Origin: Terriglobia bacterium
Lineage (GTDB): Bacteria > Acidobacteriota > Terriglobia > Bryobacterales > Bryobacteraceae
DNA: 53,759 bases
Reading direction: 5' to 3'
Assembly: GCA_021324185.1 (NCBI GenBank)
Contig: JAJPJN010000146.1
Location: forward strand, 1 to 53,759
Position numbers and translations under genes: made by a program. Position 1 is the first letter of the stretch, and every line of letters begins with the position of its first letter. Under the pieces are notes generated by a model. The model had not been told where the DNA came from and did not search any database. It was given only the letters and a program-made list of their open reading frames with translations. Of the stretch, positions 42,677 through 49,917 are shown in pieces.

Positions 42677-43531
42677 ATGCTCAACGTTTTCACCGTCGAT
42701 GTCGAGGATTTTTTTCATCCCACCGAAGTCGGCGGTAATCTGAACCCCAAGGATTGGGATTCGCTTCCTTCCAGAATCGAGCTCGGTACTTACCGCTTGC
42801 TCGACGCTCTCTCTGAGCAGAATATTCGAGGCACCTTCTTCGTTTTAGGGTGGGTAGCGGCCAATAAGCCCGCATTAGTAAGACAGATCGCCGGGCGCGG
42901 GCACGAAATAGCCTGTCATAGCCATGAACACAGGCTCGTTTATAATCTCTCGCCCGCGCGCTTCAAGGTAGATACCTGCAACGCCATACGCGCCATTGAG
43001 GACGCCTGCGGTATTACCCCTCGCGCCTACCGCGCCCCCAGCTTTTCCATCACTCACAAAAGCTTATGGGCGCTCGACATCTTGAGCGAATGCGGCTTTA
43101 CGCACGATTCCAGTATCTGCCCCATTGTTCACGACCGGTACGGCATTCCCGGCGCTCCCAGACACGCCCATACCATCACGACTCCCTCCGGCACACTCAT
43201 TGAAGTCCCTGTCGCCACGGTGCAACTCTCGCGAGATCGCGTTTCACCGGTCGGCGGCGGTGCTTACCTGAGATTGTTTCCCTATCGCTACATGGCCGCC
43301 GGGATTCGCCGCATGAACCAGATCGAAAATCAGCCCGCCTGCATCTATGTCCACCCCTGGGAAATGGATGCCGATCAGCCCCGGCTCGCCAACGGCGCAA
43401 TCGCGCGCCTCAGAACTTACTCCGGTCTACGCTCCGTTGCGGGTAAAATCAATCGTCTGTTGAAGGACTTCCGCTTCACGCGCCTCATGGATGTCCATAG
43501 CGCTCCCTCACAACTGGCCGGCGCCGCCTGA
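42677..43531 (+). CDS. Exosortase-associated polysaccharide deacetylase (TIGR03006-like)
   Basis: 284-residue cytoplasmic NodB-fold deacetylase. MLNVFTVDVEDFFHP carries the catalytic DVED, GHEIACHSHEHRLVYN the metal-binding H-x3-H, AYRAPSFSIT the third motif and CIYVHPWEMDADQP the C-terminal block specific to the XrtA group. It should remove N-acetyl groups from sugars of the exopolysaccharide or its precursor; the diacetamido sugar made at 5876-9802 could be a substrate. There is no signal peptide. The ATG at 42677 matches the family start; the open frame upstream is not conserved sequence. Confidence 0.92.
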   Translation: MLNVFTVDVEDFFHPTEVGGNLNPKDWDSLPSRIELGTYRLLDALSEQNIRGTFFVLGWVAANKPALVRQIAGRGHEIACHSHEHRLVYNLSPARFKVDTCNAIRAIEDACGITPRAYRAPSFSITHKSLWALDILSECGFTHDSSICPIVHDRYGIPGAPRHAHTITTPSGTLIEVPVATVQLSRDRVSPVGGGAYLRLFPYRYMAAGIRRMNQIENQPACIYVHPWEMDADQPRLANGAIARLRTYSGLRSVAGKINRLLKDFRFTRLMDVHSAPSQLAGAA

Positions 43532-43537
43532 ACGAAG

Positions 43538-44734
43538 CTAGCGCTCGTCAGGAATCAGGTACACCCGCGGGCTTTTTTCTGATTTGAGCTGCAGCGATTC
43601 TGAGATCGACCGCGTCGAATCCACCTGAACCGTCATTTGAAACGATGGGTCCGCCGTATGCGGAAAGTACGCCATCCTCCCCGTTCGCATCTGCGGCAGA
43701 TCCAGGCTGACCGTGCGCCTCACCGTCCCATCGGAAATCAGAAGCTCCGCTTTCTGCCGTAAATTGGGGTTCCAGAAGACATTCAACTGTCCACCCGATG
43801 TACGCTCCACCCGTAAGCCGATTCCTTGCGGCGCGGGCGAAGCCAGCGCGCTTTTCGAAGTCCGGAACAAAATGGCCGCCGCCGCGCCGAAGAGAACGAA
43901 GCACGCGCACAACGCCAGCGTCTTCAAAACTTTCGGAATTAAACTCGCGCGTCTAGCAACAGCAGGCGCATAACGCGTCTGTACCCCCTCAACCCCGGCC
44001 CGCTGGACAAGCGCGATTCGAGCACCGCCCCGCGGAGCGGCTACACTCTGTTCACCGGAGTCCGCACCCTGCAATTGGTCATCGGCATCGGAGCGCACAT
44101 CTGTCTTTTCGGCCGCCGGCTCGCTTAATTTGGGCTTTGTGCGCGTATCTGTCAGCAGACCGTATGCTTCTTCGAGATTCGCTTCCCCGGGGAACATGGG
44201 AATTTCGATTTCAGGAACAGGGGCGTCCATAACTCCCGCTTCCCCAACAAAAATTCCCGCCATGCAGGCGCCCATCGAAAACGGCCGTACTAAAAAGGCG
44301 ATGCTAGTCGAATCCGGAAAGCAGCGCCCGATCAGCGTCATATCCTGCTCGCTCGGACAGAATCCCTCGCGCAGATCCGACCGGATATACCCCACAGGAA
44401 CCTGCCCGCCCACCGCAGCCGAACGCACCGCAGCTTCCAGTTTGTTGAGTTCGGAATCGCTCGTGTTATAGCGGCTCGATTCAGAGGCGACCCATTTCAC
44501 CTCGAGAATCGAAAACTTTTTACCGCCCGCTGGTTCCCCGAACACGCCAAAGAGAATTCCACCAATCTCTCGCGCCGGATTTTCTTTCGAAGCCCGCATC
44601 ACCGCCGCTGGAATGGCGCCCAATAATTCCGTCGCGATCGCGATTACCAACTTCCGCGATTCACAATGCCACTCCACGTCCGAGCCGCCAGGCGCACCAC
44701 CCGCATTGCGCAAAATGGGTTCAGCTAAATTCAC
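43538..44734 (-). CDS. JAB/MPN-like protein with degenerate metal site and one membrane helix
   Basis: 398 residues. Residues 30-170 resemble a JAB/MPN domain: ENPAREIGGILFGVFGE, VGYIRSDLREGFCPSEQDM and STSIAFLVRPFSMGACMAGI. In active JAMM proteases the second block reads H-S-H; here it is R-S-D, so zinc binding looks lost. A charged linker, one transmembrane helix (TLALCACFVLFGAAAAILF) and a C-terminal beta-rich domain (QGIGLRVERTSGGQLNVFWN) follow. The orientation would put the JAB-like part in the cytoplasm and the last domain outside. I cannot name a function. It is convergent with the deacetylase gene (6-base gap). Confidence 0.7.
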   Translation of the reverse strand: MNLAEPILRNAGGAPGGSDVEWHCESRKLVIAIATELLGAIPAAVMRASKENPAREIGGILFGVFGEPAGGKKFSILEVKWVASESSRYNTSDSELNKLEAAVRSAAVGGQVPVGYIRSDLREGFCPSEQDMTLIGRCFPDSTSIAFLVRPFSMGACMAGIFVGEAGVMDAPVPEIEIPMFPGEANLEEAYGLLTDTRTKPKLSEPAAEKTDVRSDADDQLQGADSGEQSVAAPRGGARIALVQRAGVEGVQTRYAPAVARRASLIPKVLKTLALCACFVLFGAAAAILFRTSKSALASPAPQGIGLRVERTSGGQLNVFWNPNLRQKAELLISDGTVRRTVSLDLPQMRTGRMAYFPHTADPSFQMTVQVDSTRSISESLQLKSEKSPRVYLIPDER

Positions 44735-44788
44735 GATTTCGGTGTAGAGCTATTGTAGCCAAAACTGGCGCCATGCAACGCAGTTTTC

Positions 44789-46252
44789 TTATGGAATGAA
44801 TGTCGCCGTTGCCGTCCGGCTCAGCTTCTTGTAAATAACCGCCGTATTGCTTCGGCTTAACTCGCCGGATTTTGCGTAAACACGAACCGTCGTTCCATCC
44901 TGTTCCACTGGCTTCACCACGATAGGAAATCTGACATACGATGCGCCCCTGGCGATCGTTACGCTGCCCGGCAGTTGCAACAGATCCGGATGGTCGCTGC
45001 TCAGTGCCACAACCCGCTCCTGGGCGCTGTTGCCATTCTCGATCGCCACCACTCCCGCATACGTCCCGCCGCCAATCGTTAACTGCGGAAGCAGCGCCAG
45101 CACAAGCTCCGGCTGGCCATTCATCAAAGAACTCACGCCTTTGGGAAAAGGCCGATATAACGGATCCCCCACGTTCAGGATCATCCACTTGATCAGCCGC
45201 GTGCTTCGCAGCATCGCGTCGCCCGCATTAGCGCCTTGAAACAGATACAAAAGCGCTTGGTCCGGATGCGGCAGATTATCCAGATACGGCTCCCCAACCG
45301 CGCCGCTCGTGATGGTTATCCCATGCTGCACCGCATTCGCAACCCAATTCGGGCCGCCGCGCGGATTGGCTGCCGAAGCGCTATCCAGGTGCAAGCCGAT
45401 GGCGCCCGGTTTCCAACTGAACGCATCATTGTAATGATTGAGGCTGTACCAGCCGGCGTAAAGTGCAGCGCCATCGCAGCGCAGCGGCGCCGGAGCAGTC
45501 CCAAACTCCTGCTCATGCGTATCTTCCAACACCGGAAAACCAGCCTTCGCCGCAAATCGCGCCGCTTGGTAGATATCCCAATCGCCTGCGCCATAACCGC
45601 TATCCGCCACCGCGGAGATGTTCTCGTAACGCCGGTCGAAACACCCTTGCCCCGTCAGTCCATGCTGCTCGGCATAAATCGCCTTGTCCACCAGCCCCTT
45701 CGCAAGCGCCGGCGTCGCGGCATCCAGCCGCCAGACGGAATAGATGTGCTTCGCGCCCGGCTTTTCGCGGTAACTCAGCAAAGACGCATAGGGTTCATAC
45801 AAATTGCCTTCACTCTGCGCGCGCCCGAAGTAGGGCTGTACTTCCGATTGCTCCGCCACTCTGTGCGGAATAAATTCATCCCAGACGTCTTCCAAAAACG
45901 CATCCAGCGCGTAATTATGCCCGCCCGATTCCAACACGTACGGTGTTCCATAAGAAAGGACAATGTAGAGGATCTTGTCTTTCCCCACCGCATCCAGGCA
46001 CTTACGAACGGGCGCCTCCACCCGGTGAGCAAACTCGTCATCATCGATCGATTCATCGGACCAGGGAGAGATGCGGCAGAAGTTGTGCGCCGGAATGCCG
46101 CGTGCCTTCGCATAGTACTCGGCTACCTGCCGCGATTCATGCCCGCTATACACAACCAGCACGCGGTCGGCCAGTGTCTCCTGCCCTTGCGCAACGGCCA
46201 GCGCCGCAAACAACCCGAAAATGAGCAGCAATGCGGATACTCTCCTGCCCAT
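44789..46252 (-). CDS. TIGR03790-family exported protein
   Basis: 487-residue secreted protein of unknown function. Signal peptide (SALLLIFGLFAALAVAQ), then LADRVLVVYSGHESRQVAEYYAKARGIPAHN, ILYIVLSYGTPYVLES, ITSGAVGEPYLDNLPHPDQ and MILNVGDPLYRPFP, which together identify the family I know as TIGR03790. The C-terminal 100 residues form an additional beta-sandwich-like domain. The Met at 46252 gives the cleaner signal peptide; 46300 is an in-frame alternative. It is found in several Acidobacteria and Planctomycetes near envelope genes, but no reaction is known. Divergent from the YdcF-like gene. Confidence 0.78.
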   Translation of the reverse strand: MGRRVSALLLIFGLFAALAVAQGQETLADRVLVVYSGHESRQVAEYYAKARGIPAHNFCRISPWSDESIDDDEFAHRVEAPVRKCLDAVGKDKILYIVLSYGTPYVLESGGHNYALDAFLEDVWDEFIPHRVAEQSEVQPYFGRAQSEGNLYEPYASLLSYREKPGAKHIYSVWRLDAATPALAKGLVDKAIYAEQHGLTGQGCFDRRYENISAVADSGYGAGDWDIYQAARFAAKAGFPVLEDTHEQEFGTAPAPLRCDGAALYAGWYSLNHYNDAFSWKPGAIGLHLDSASAANPRGGPNWVANAVQHGITITSGAVGEPYLDNLPHPDQALLYLFQGANAGDAMLRSTRLIKWMILNVGDPLYRPFPKGVSSLMNGQPELVLALLPQLTIGGGTYAGVVAIENGNSAQERVVALSSDHPDLLQLPGSVTIARGASYVRFPIVVKPVEQDGTTVRVYAKSGELSRSNTAVIYKKLSRTATATFIP

Positions 46253-46389
46253 TGCGCCCAGCAAGCAAACAATAGCGCTCGGCACATCGGCGATGAACAT
46301 TGTGGGCTGAAACTACGACCTATTTTAGTAGAGGCTGCCCGCTTCTGATCAAACTACTTATATAGCCCCGGCAAGAAACCCTCACGCGC

Positions 46390-47154
46390 ATGACCTATAC
46401 CCAGCCCATTCTCGTTTTTTTCCTGCTTGTTGCGTTCATCGGAGTCGCGCGTTTGAAAACCTGCCCGAAGCGCTGGCTTCCGCTGATTGCAATCTTCGCC
46501 TTAGCACTGATCACTTGGCCGCCGGTAACTGTGCTCTTATCTCAACCTCTCGAAGGAAGGTACCCGATTCGTCCCTTCGATACCCGCCAGAACTACGGCG
46601 CCATTGTCGTGCTCGCAGGTTCCGTATCCCCGCCACAGTTTGAACGCCCGTACTATCTTCCCGATGACGATAGTTTTCATCGTTGTCTGTATGCGGCCTG
46701 GGTTTATGGGCAGAAGCTTTACACGGAAACGCCTTATGGGCAGAAGCCCTCCAGTCAGAAGCCGGTCCGCGTACTAGTCTGCGGTGGAAGCCCACGGAAA
46801 AAAGAGCGGCCCTACGCCGAAACCATGCGCGAGACGCTGCTGCGTCTAAATGTGCCGGAAGAGGCCATCCTGATGGAGGACCAATCGCACTCCACACACG
46901 AAAATGCACTCTATGGAGCCAGGCTGCTGAGACAGTACGGAATCAGTCGCATCGCTCTCGTAACCGACGCGGCCAGCATGCCGCGCGCTGCAGCCTGCTT
47001 TACCAGGGAACAGATCACCGTCATCCCCGCCCCGTCCGACTTCTTCGAGCCCCAGAATCGCATCCTGCCCTCCTGGCAAGCCCTGCGCCAGGACGAACTG
47101 ATCCTGCACGAGTCCCTCGGGCTCGCCTGGTATCGGCTTCGTGGCTGGATTTGA
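46390..47154 (+). CDS. YdcF/SanA-like DUF218 membrane protein
   Basis: 254 residues. Two N-terminal hydrophobic segments (ILVFFLLVAFIGVA and LIAIFALALITWPPVTVLL) anchor it, with the DUF218 domain outside: YGAIVVLAGSV, VRVLVCGGSPRKKERPYAETM, ILMEDQSHSTHENALYGARLL and RIALVTDAASMPRAAACF. DUF218 proteins such as SanA and ElyC affect envelope polysaccharide or lipid-carrier metabolism, and the family is common in exosortase loci. The insertion QKLYTETPYGQKPSSQKP contains a short repeat (YGQK). ATG at 46390. Convergent with the second deacetylase gene. Confidence 0.85.
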   Translation: MTYTQPILVFFLLVAFIGVARLKTCPKRWLPLIAIFALALITWPPVTVLLSQPLEGRYPIRPFDTRQNYGAIVVLAGSVSPPQFERPYYLPDDDSFHRCLYAAWVYGQKLYTETPYGQKPSSQKPVRVLVCGGSPRKKERPYAETMRETLLRLNVPEEAILMEDQSHSTHENALYGARLLRQYGISRIALVTDAASMPRAAACFTREQITVIPAPSDFFEPQNRILPSWQALRQDELILHESLGLAWYRLRGWI

Positions 47155-47168
47155 ATTCCTACCCGCGC

Positions 47169-48275
47169 CTATTTTCCAGCCGCAGCGTGAAACGATCTTT
47201 GCAGCACTTCGCCTTCATCTTCGAGCACTTGCATGAGCTGATCGGGATCAAACACGCTCCGGCGTCGCGGAACCAGCGCGCTCGCTCCAGTGATCCAGCT
47301 ATCGAAATGCTTCCACGGCAGATTCGAGCTATCCACAACGCGTGGCAAAAGAAGGGGATCCACCGCAGGCGCAGCCAGGCCGCCTCCACAGCAAACGGCA
47401 GACCGGATCCCGTATTCGCGCAACCACACCGGAAATTCAGGCAAGTACATGCCGCCCGGATACGAGAAATGGTGGCATTTGCGACCGGTGAGCGTCTCGA
47501 GCACAGTCTGGTTTTCTCCGAGCTGGCGCCGGAACGTCTCGCGCGCCCGCGACAGCCGGTGCCGGTGGGAGTGCAATTGAAAATCGGCCTCTCGAGCCCA
47601 TTCACGCAGCTCCGGTGCGTTGACGAGACACAGCATCCTGCGCGCGCAGAGATCCTGATAATCAATACCCAGACGGCCCGCCAGTTCGCTAAGAAGCTCG
47701 TTCTTCGCAGACCCGGATAGTTTTCGCAGAATGGCGTAGTTGCGCACCATCGCGGCGGCCCGGCATCGTCCCGGATCGTCTAAATGGATCGGCTCGGGAA
47801 AAATTTCTTTCCATTCAACCGTCTGGCCGTTCGCTTTCCACAGCAAATATTCCGCTATGGGATCAAACACGGGTACGTTGTAGTCGACGTAATACGTCGT
47901 CATGTACACCGTCGTCGGAAACCCAAAGCGTCGCAAAACCGGACGGCCCTCAGCATACATCCCATAGAAGCCGTCATCAATCCCGATCGTGGCACTGCGC
48001 GGCGGCAGCGTTCCCGCTTCGAGCCGATCGAGCGCCTCATCCAGCGGAAGCACGCGAATCTCTCGCTTGCGCAGATGCTCCATGCGCGCCTCAAACAGGC
48101 TGGGGTGCATGTAGAAATCCGGAAAACACAGGTGTTCGTCGTGCGTCGCAATCCCGTGATAGCACAAGATAACCAGCCGCTGGCGTCTCCACTCACTGTT
48201 CAAAACGAGCTTGAAGACACCAGTAGCGGCCGCAATGCGCAGCACCGCCGATTTGATCCCCGCTACCAGCGCCAT
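47169..48275 (-). CDS. Polysaccharide deacetylase family protein
   Basis: 368-residue NodB-fold protein distinct from the XrtA-type enzyme at 42677. RLVILCYHGIATHDEHLCFP is the usual entry, SATIGIDDGFYGMYAEGRP holds the catalytic D-D, FQLHSHRHRLSRA the H-x-H-x-H metal site and CHHFSYPGGMYLPE the motif-3 block. Members deacetylate exopolysaccharide or LPS sugars. The ATG at 48275 was chosen; the frame is open for 108 further codons, but these cross two palindromes and lack coding character. The gene ends 14 bases from the convergent YdcF-like gene. Confidence 0.85.
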   Translation of the reverse strand: MALVAGIKSAVLRIAAATGVFKLVLNSEWRRQRLVILCYHGIATHDEHLCFPDFYMHPSLFEARMEHLRKREIRVLPLDEALDRLEAGTLPPRSATIGIDDGFYGMYAEGRPVLRRFGFPTTVYMTTYYVDYNVPVFDPIAEYLLWKANGQTVEWKEIFPEPIHLDDPGRCRAAAMVRNYAILRKLSGSAKNELLSELAGRLGIDYQDLCARRMLCLVNAPELREWAREADFQLHSHRHRLSRARETFRRQLGENQTVLETLTGRKCHHFSYPGGMYLPEFPVWLREYGIRSAVCCGGGLAAPAVDPLLLPRVVDSSNLPWKHFDSWITGASALVPRRRSVFDPDQLMQVLEDEGEVLQRSFHAAAGK

Positions 48276-48289
48276 GGTTGGCGTAGCAC

Positions 48290-48360
48290 CCCAGAGAGGG
48301 AATATTATTACCCTCTCAACCCTGGTGTGTAGATGGACAATCACTAAAATAGTGACATCA
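48290..48360. promoter_or_regulatory. Nested palindromes upstream of second deacetylase
   Basis: GAGAGGG-N10-CCCTCTC (48294-48317) is followed by TCACTA-AAA-TAGTGA and an overlapping GTGA-CA-TCAC at about 48342-48360. They lie 20-85 bases upstream of the ATG at 48275, in an A/T-rich setting, as expected for operators or an mRNA leader hairpin. No protein can be assigned. Confidence 0.4.
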
Positions 48361-48559
48361 CTTAGCCGTACTAGGACTATGAAGCATTTTCGGGTTGCCG
48401 TCGTTCTGTGATGTGAGTGACCTGGCGTGCTGGGGCGTTGTCGATGCGCTCGGTCCCGCCCGCAACCATCGCTAGCTCTGTCGAAGCTCTTTTGCCACGC
48501 GCAGTAATGCGCGGCGATCTTTTCTCGAAATCGCCCCCGCAAGTGAGAGCAGCCTTCTG

Positions 48560-48658
48560 TGGACCTGCCCCCAGTTTGAGACAAACGGTTACGACTCAAA
48601 ATTCATCGAATGGAGAATTGAGTCAATGAGATTGTCTCGCAGGCAGTTCACGAAAGAG
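48560..48658 (+). mobile_element. Remnant of an IS3-like insertion sequence (left end and first codons of orfA)
   Basis: TGGACCTGCCCCCAGTTTG resembles an IS3-family terminal repeat. After about 65 bases an ATG (48626) opens MRLSRRQFTKE, the typical start of an IS3 orfA; then homology stops abruptly and no transposase follows. Recognition is from memory of the family. The rest of 48361-48559 has nothing I can name. Confidence 0.55.
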
Positions 48659-48704
48659 CCTTGCGCATCGATCAGGCGCAATCCAAGCCCCCACAATCCG
48701 CCCG

Positions 48705-49145
48705 TCATCCTTTCAGCCGGATATCAAAGGGGTAAAGCAACGCCTCAACAATGCGGAATTTCTTTGCATCGGGATGTGCAGGATTGAGCAGAAAATTCAC
48801 GGTTTCAGGAACGATCGCGCTAGGAACACGCAGCAACGCAGTGTCGTTCTTCTGAAGCCATGCTGTTCCCACATCGCGCGTCAATTCCAACTGCGATTGC
48901 CATCCGTCAGGCAGCCCACCACGCTCAATTGCTTGAACCTGTACTTCCGGTGCCTCGATCTTCAGCAAAGTGAAATCCGGCGGCACATCATTGGCGCTCG
49001 TGTGAACACACACTTCAAGCAACGCGCCCGCCGCGCTCTCCGCCAGGTACACAATCGGCTGGCCCGCATGATGCCAGCGGCCAGGCGACCGCAAGCCTCC
49101 GGTCCCACCAAGATCCCGATGCCGGCTGATCCTCCATAGGATCAC
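48705..49145 (-). CDS. RES-domain toxin
   Basis: 146-residue protein of the RES family, toxins that degrade NAD+. Conserved positions are visible: Arg in LWRISRHRDL, GRWHHAGQPIVYLAES, the Glu in GALLEVCVH, the DVGTAWL segment, and Ser in RVPSAIVPE with NFLLNPAHPD. It starts with GTG directly after the TAG of the antitoxin gene, so the pair is translationally coupled, antitoxin first. The length is normal and nothing suggests inactivation. Confidence 0.88.
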   Translation of the reverse strand: MILWRISRHRDLGGTGGLRSPGRWHHAGQPIVYLAESAAGALLEVCVHTSANDVPPDFTLLKIEAPEVQVQAIERGGLPDGWQSQLELTRDVGTAWLQKNDTALLRVPSAIVPETVNFLLNPAHPDAKKFRIVEALLYPFDIRLKG

Positions 49146-49565
49146 CTAGACGAACATGCCCTCGTCGATCTGAAGCAGCAGTTCTTCCACCATCCGGCTC
49201 CCCATATCGGTTTTGAGGAGCGACAGTGGTGCGCGCCCCTCCAGCCTCGGATGGGGTTTGCGCAGCCACCCCAACGCCCGCTGTCGAGTGCCGTACACCA
49301 ACTCCGCCAGCGAAACCGTCCGGATCACCCGCAATACTCGATCCGACTCTTCAACAGTCAGCTTTTCACGGCGCGAGCGCCGGTGCTGCAGCGTGCGCAG
49401 CGGAATAACCGTGGCATCGATTTCTGACCGCTCGAGCCCGAGACTGATCAGCCGGCTAATCACCGAAGGCGCCAGCCGCTCTTCTACAATTCGCAGGAGG
49501 TCGGCCTCTGTTGCGGGCGGCTTGCACCCAAGCCAGTTACCGATTTGCGTATTCGGCGCATCCAT
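49146..49565 (-). CDS. Xre/MbcA/ParS-type antitoxin (DUF2384)
   Basis: 139-residue antitoxin. The N-terminal part (LISLGLERSEIDATVIPLRTLQHR) is the degenerate HTH seen in the group; the C-terminal half (VEESDRVLRVIRTVSLAELV, then RQRALGWLRKPHPRLEGRAPLSLL) is the DUF2384 toxin-binding domain that blocks the RES active site. It normally represses its own promoter. The Met at 49565 is preferred; an in-frame ATG at 49607 is possible. Confidence 0.87.
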   Translation of the reverse strand: MDAPNTQIGNWLGCKPPATEADLLRIVEERLAPSVISRLISLGLERSEIDATVIPLRTLQHRRSRREKLTVEESDRVLRVIRTVSLAELVYGTRQRALGWLRKPHPRLEGRAPLSLLKTDMGSRMVEELLLQIDEGMFV

Positions 49566-49771
49566 GACCCAAGCTCTCACTACATTATGCCACGCAGATC
49601 CAGGCAAAATGTCGACCCGGCTGAATGAGATCCAACATGGGCCGATAGCCAGGATGTGAGGTTATTCGCCAAGGCCGCCAAAACCCGACGAGAGTCGCGA
49701 TGTCAGCACCGCATAGAGAAGGGCGCTCGGACCGTGACGTGTATGCAGTATTGGACCTGGGACCTGCTATC

Positions 49772-49860
49772 TGGTGCCCGGGGTGGGACTTGAACCCACA
49801 CTCGCCTTGCGGCGAAAAGGATTTTAAGTCCTTTGCGTCTGCCGATTTCGCCACCCGGGC
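49772..49860 (-). tRNA. tRNA-Leu (TAA)
   Basis: 89-base class II tRNA on the minus strand. Acceptor GCCCGGG pairs with CCCGGGC, discriminator A and encoded CCA; anticodon loop CTTAAAA with anticodon TAA on an AGGA/TCCT stem; long variable arm CGCCG..AAGGCG; T loop GTTCAAGTC. The 3' end faces the IS remnant and toxin-antitoxin pair, a common arrangement for tRNA-targeted integration. Confidence 0.95.
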
Positions 49861-49917
49861 GCGCTCAAAAACCCGCCTGCCCGCCTCCCACTCCGGCAGG
49901 CCCGGCCGCTCTCCGTT

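Noticed and set aside
45236-46348. 370-residue open frame antisense to the TIGR03790-family gene
   Set aside because: Arg/Ile/Gln-rich shadow of a well-supported gene; no family features.
46683-47720. 345-residue open frame crossing the YdcF-like and second deacetylase genes
   Set aside because: It overlaps two recognisable genes and has the composition of an out-of-frame translation.
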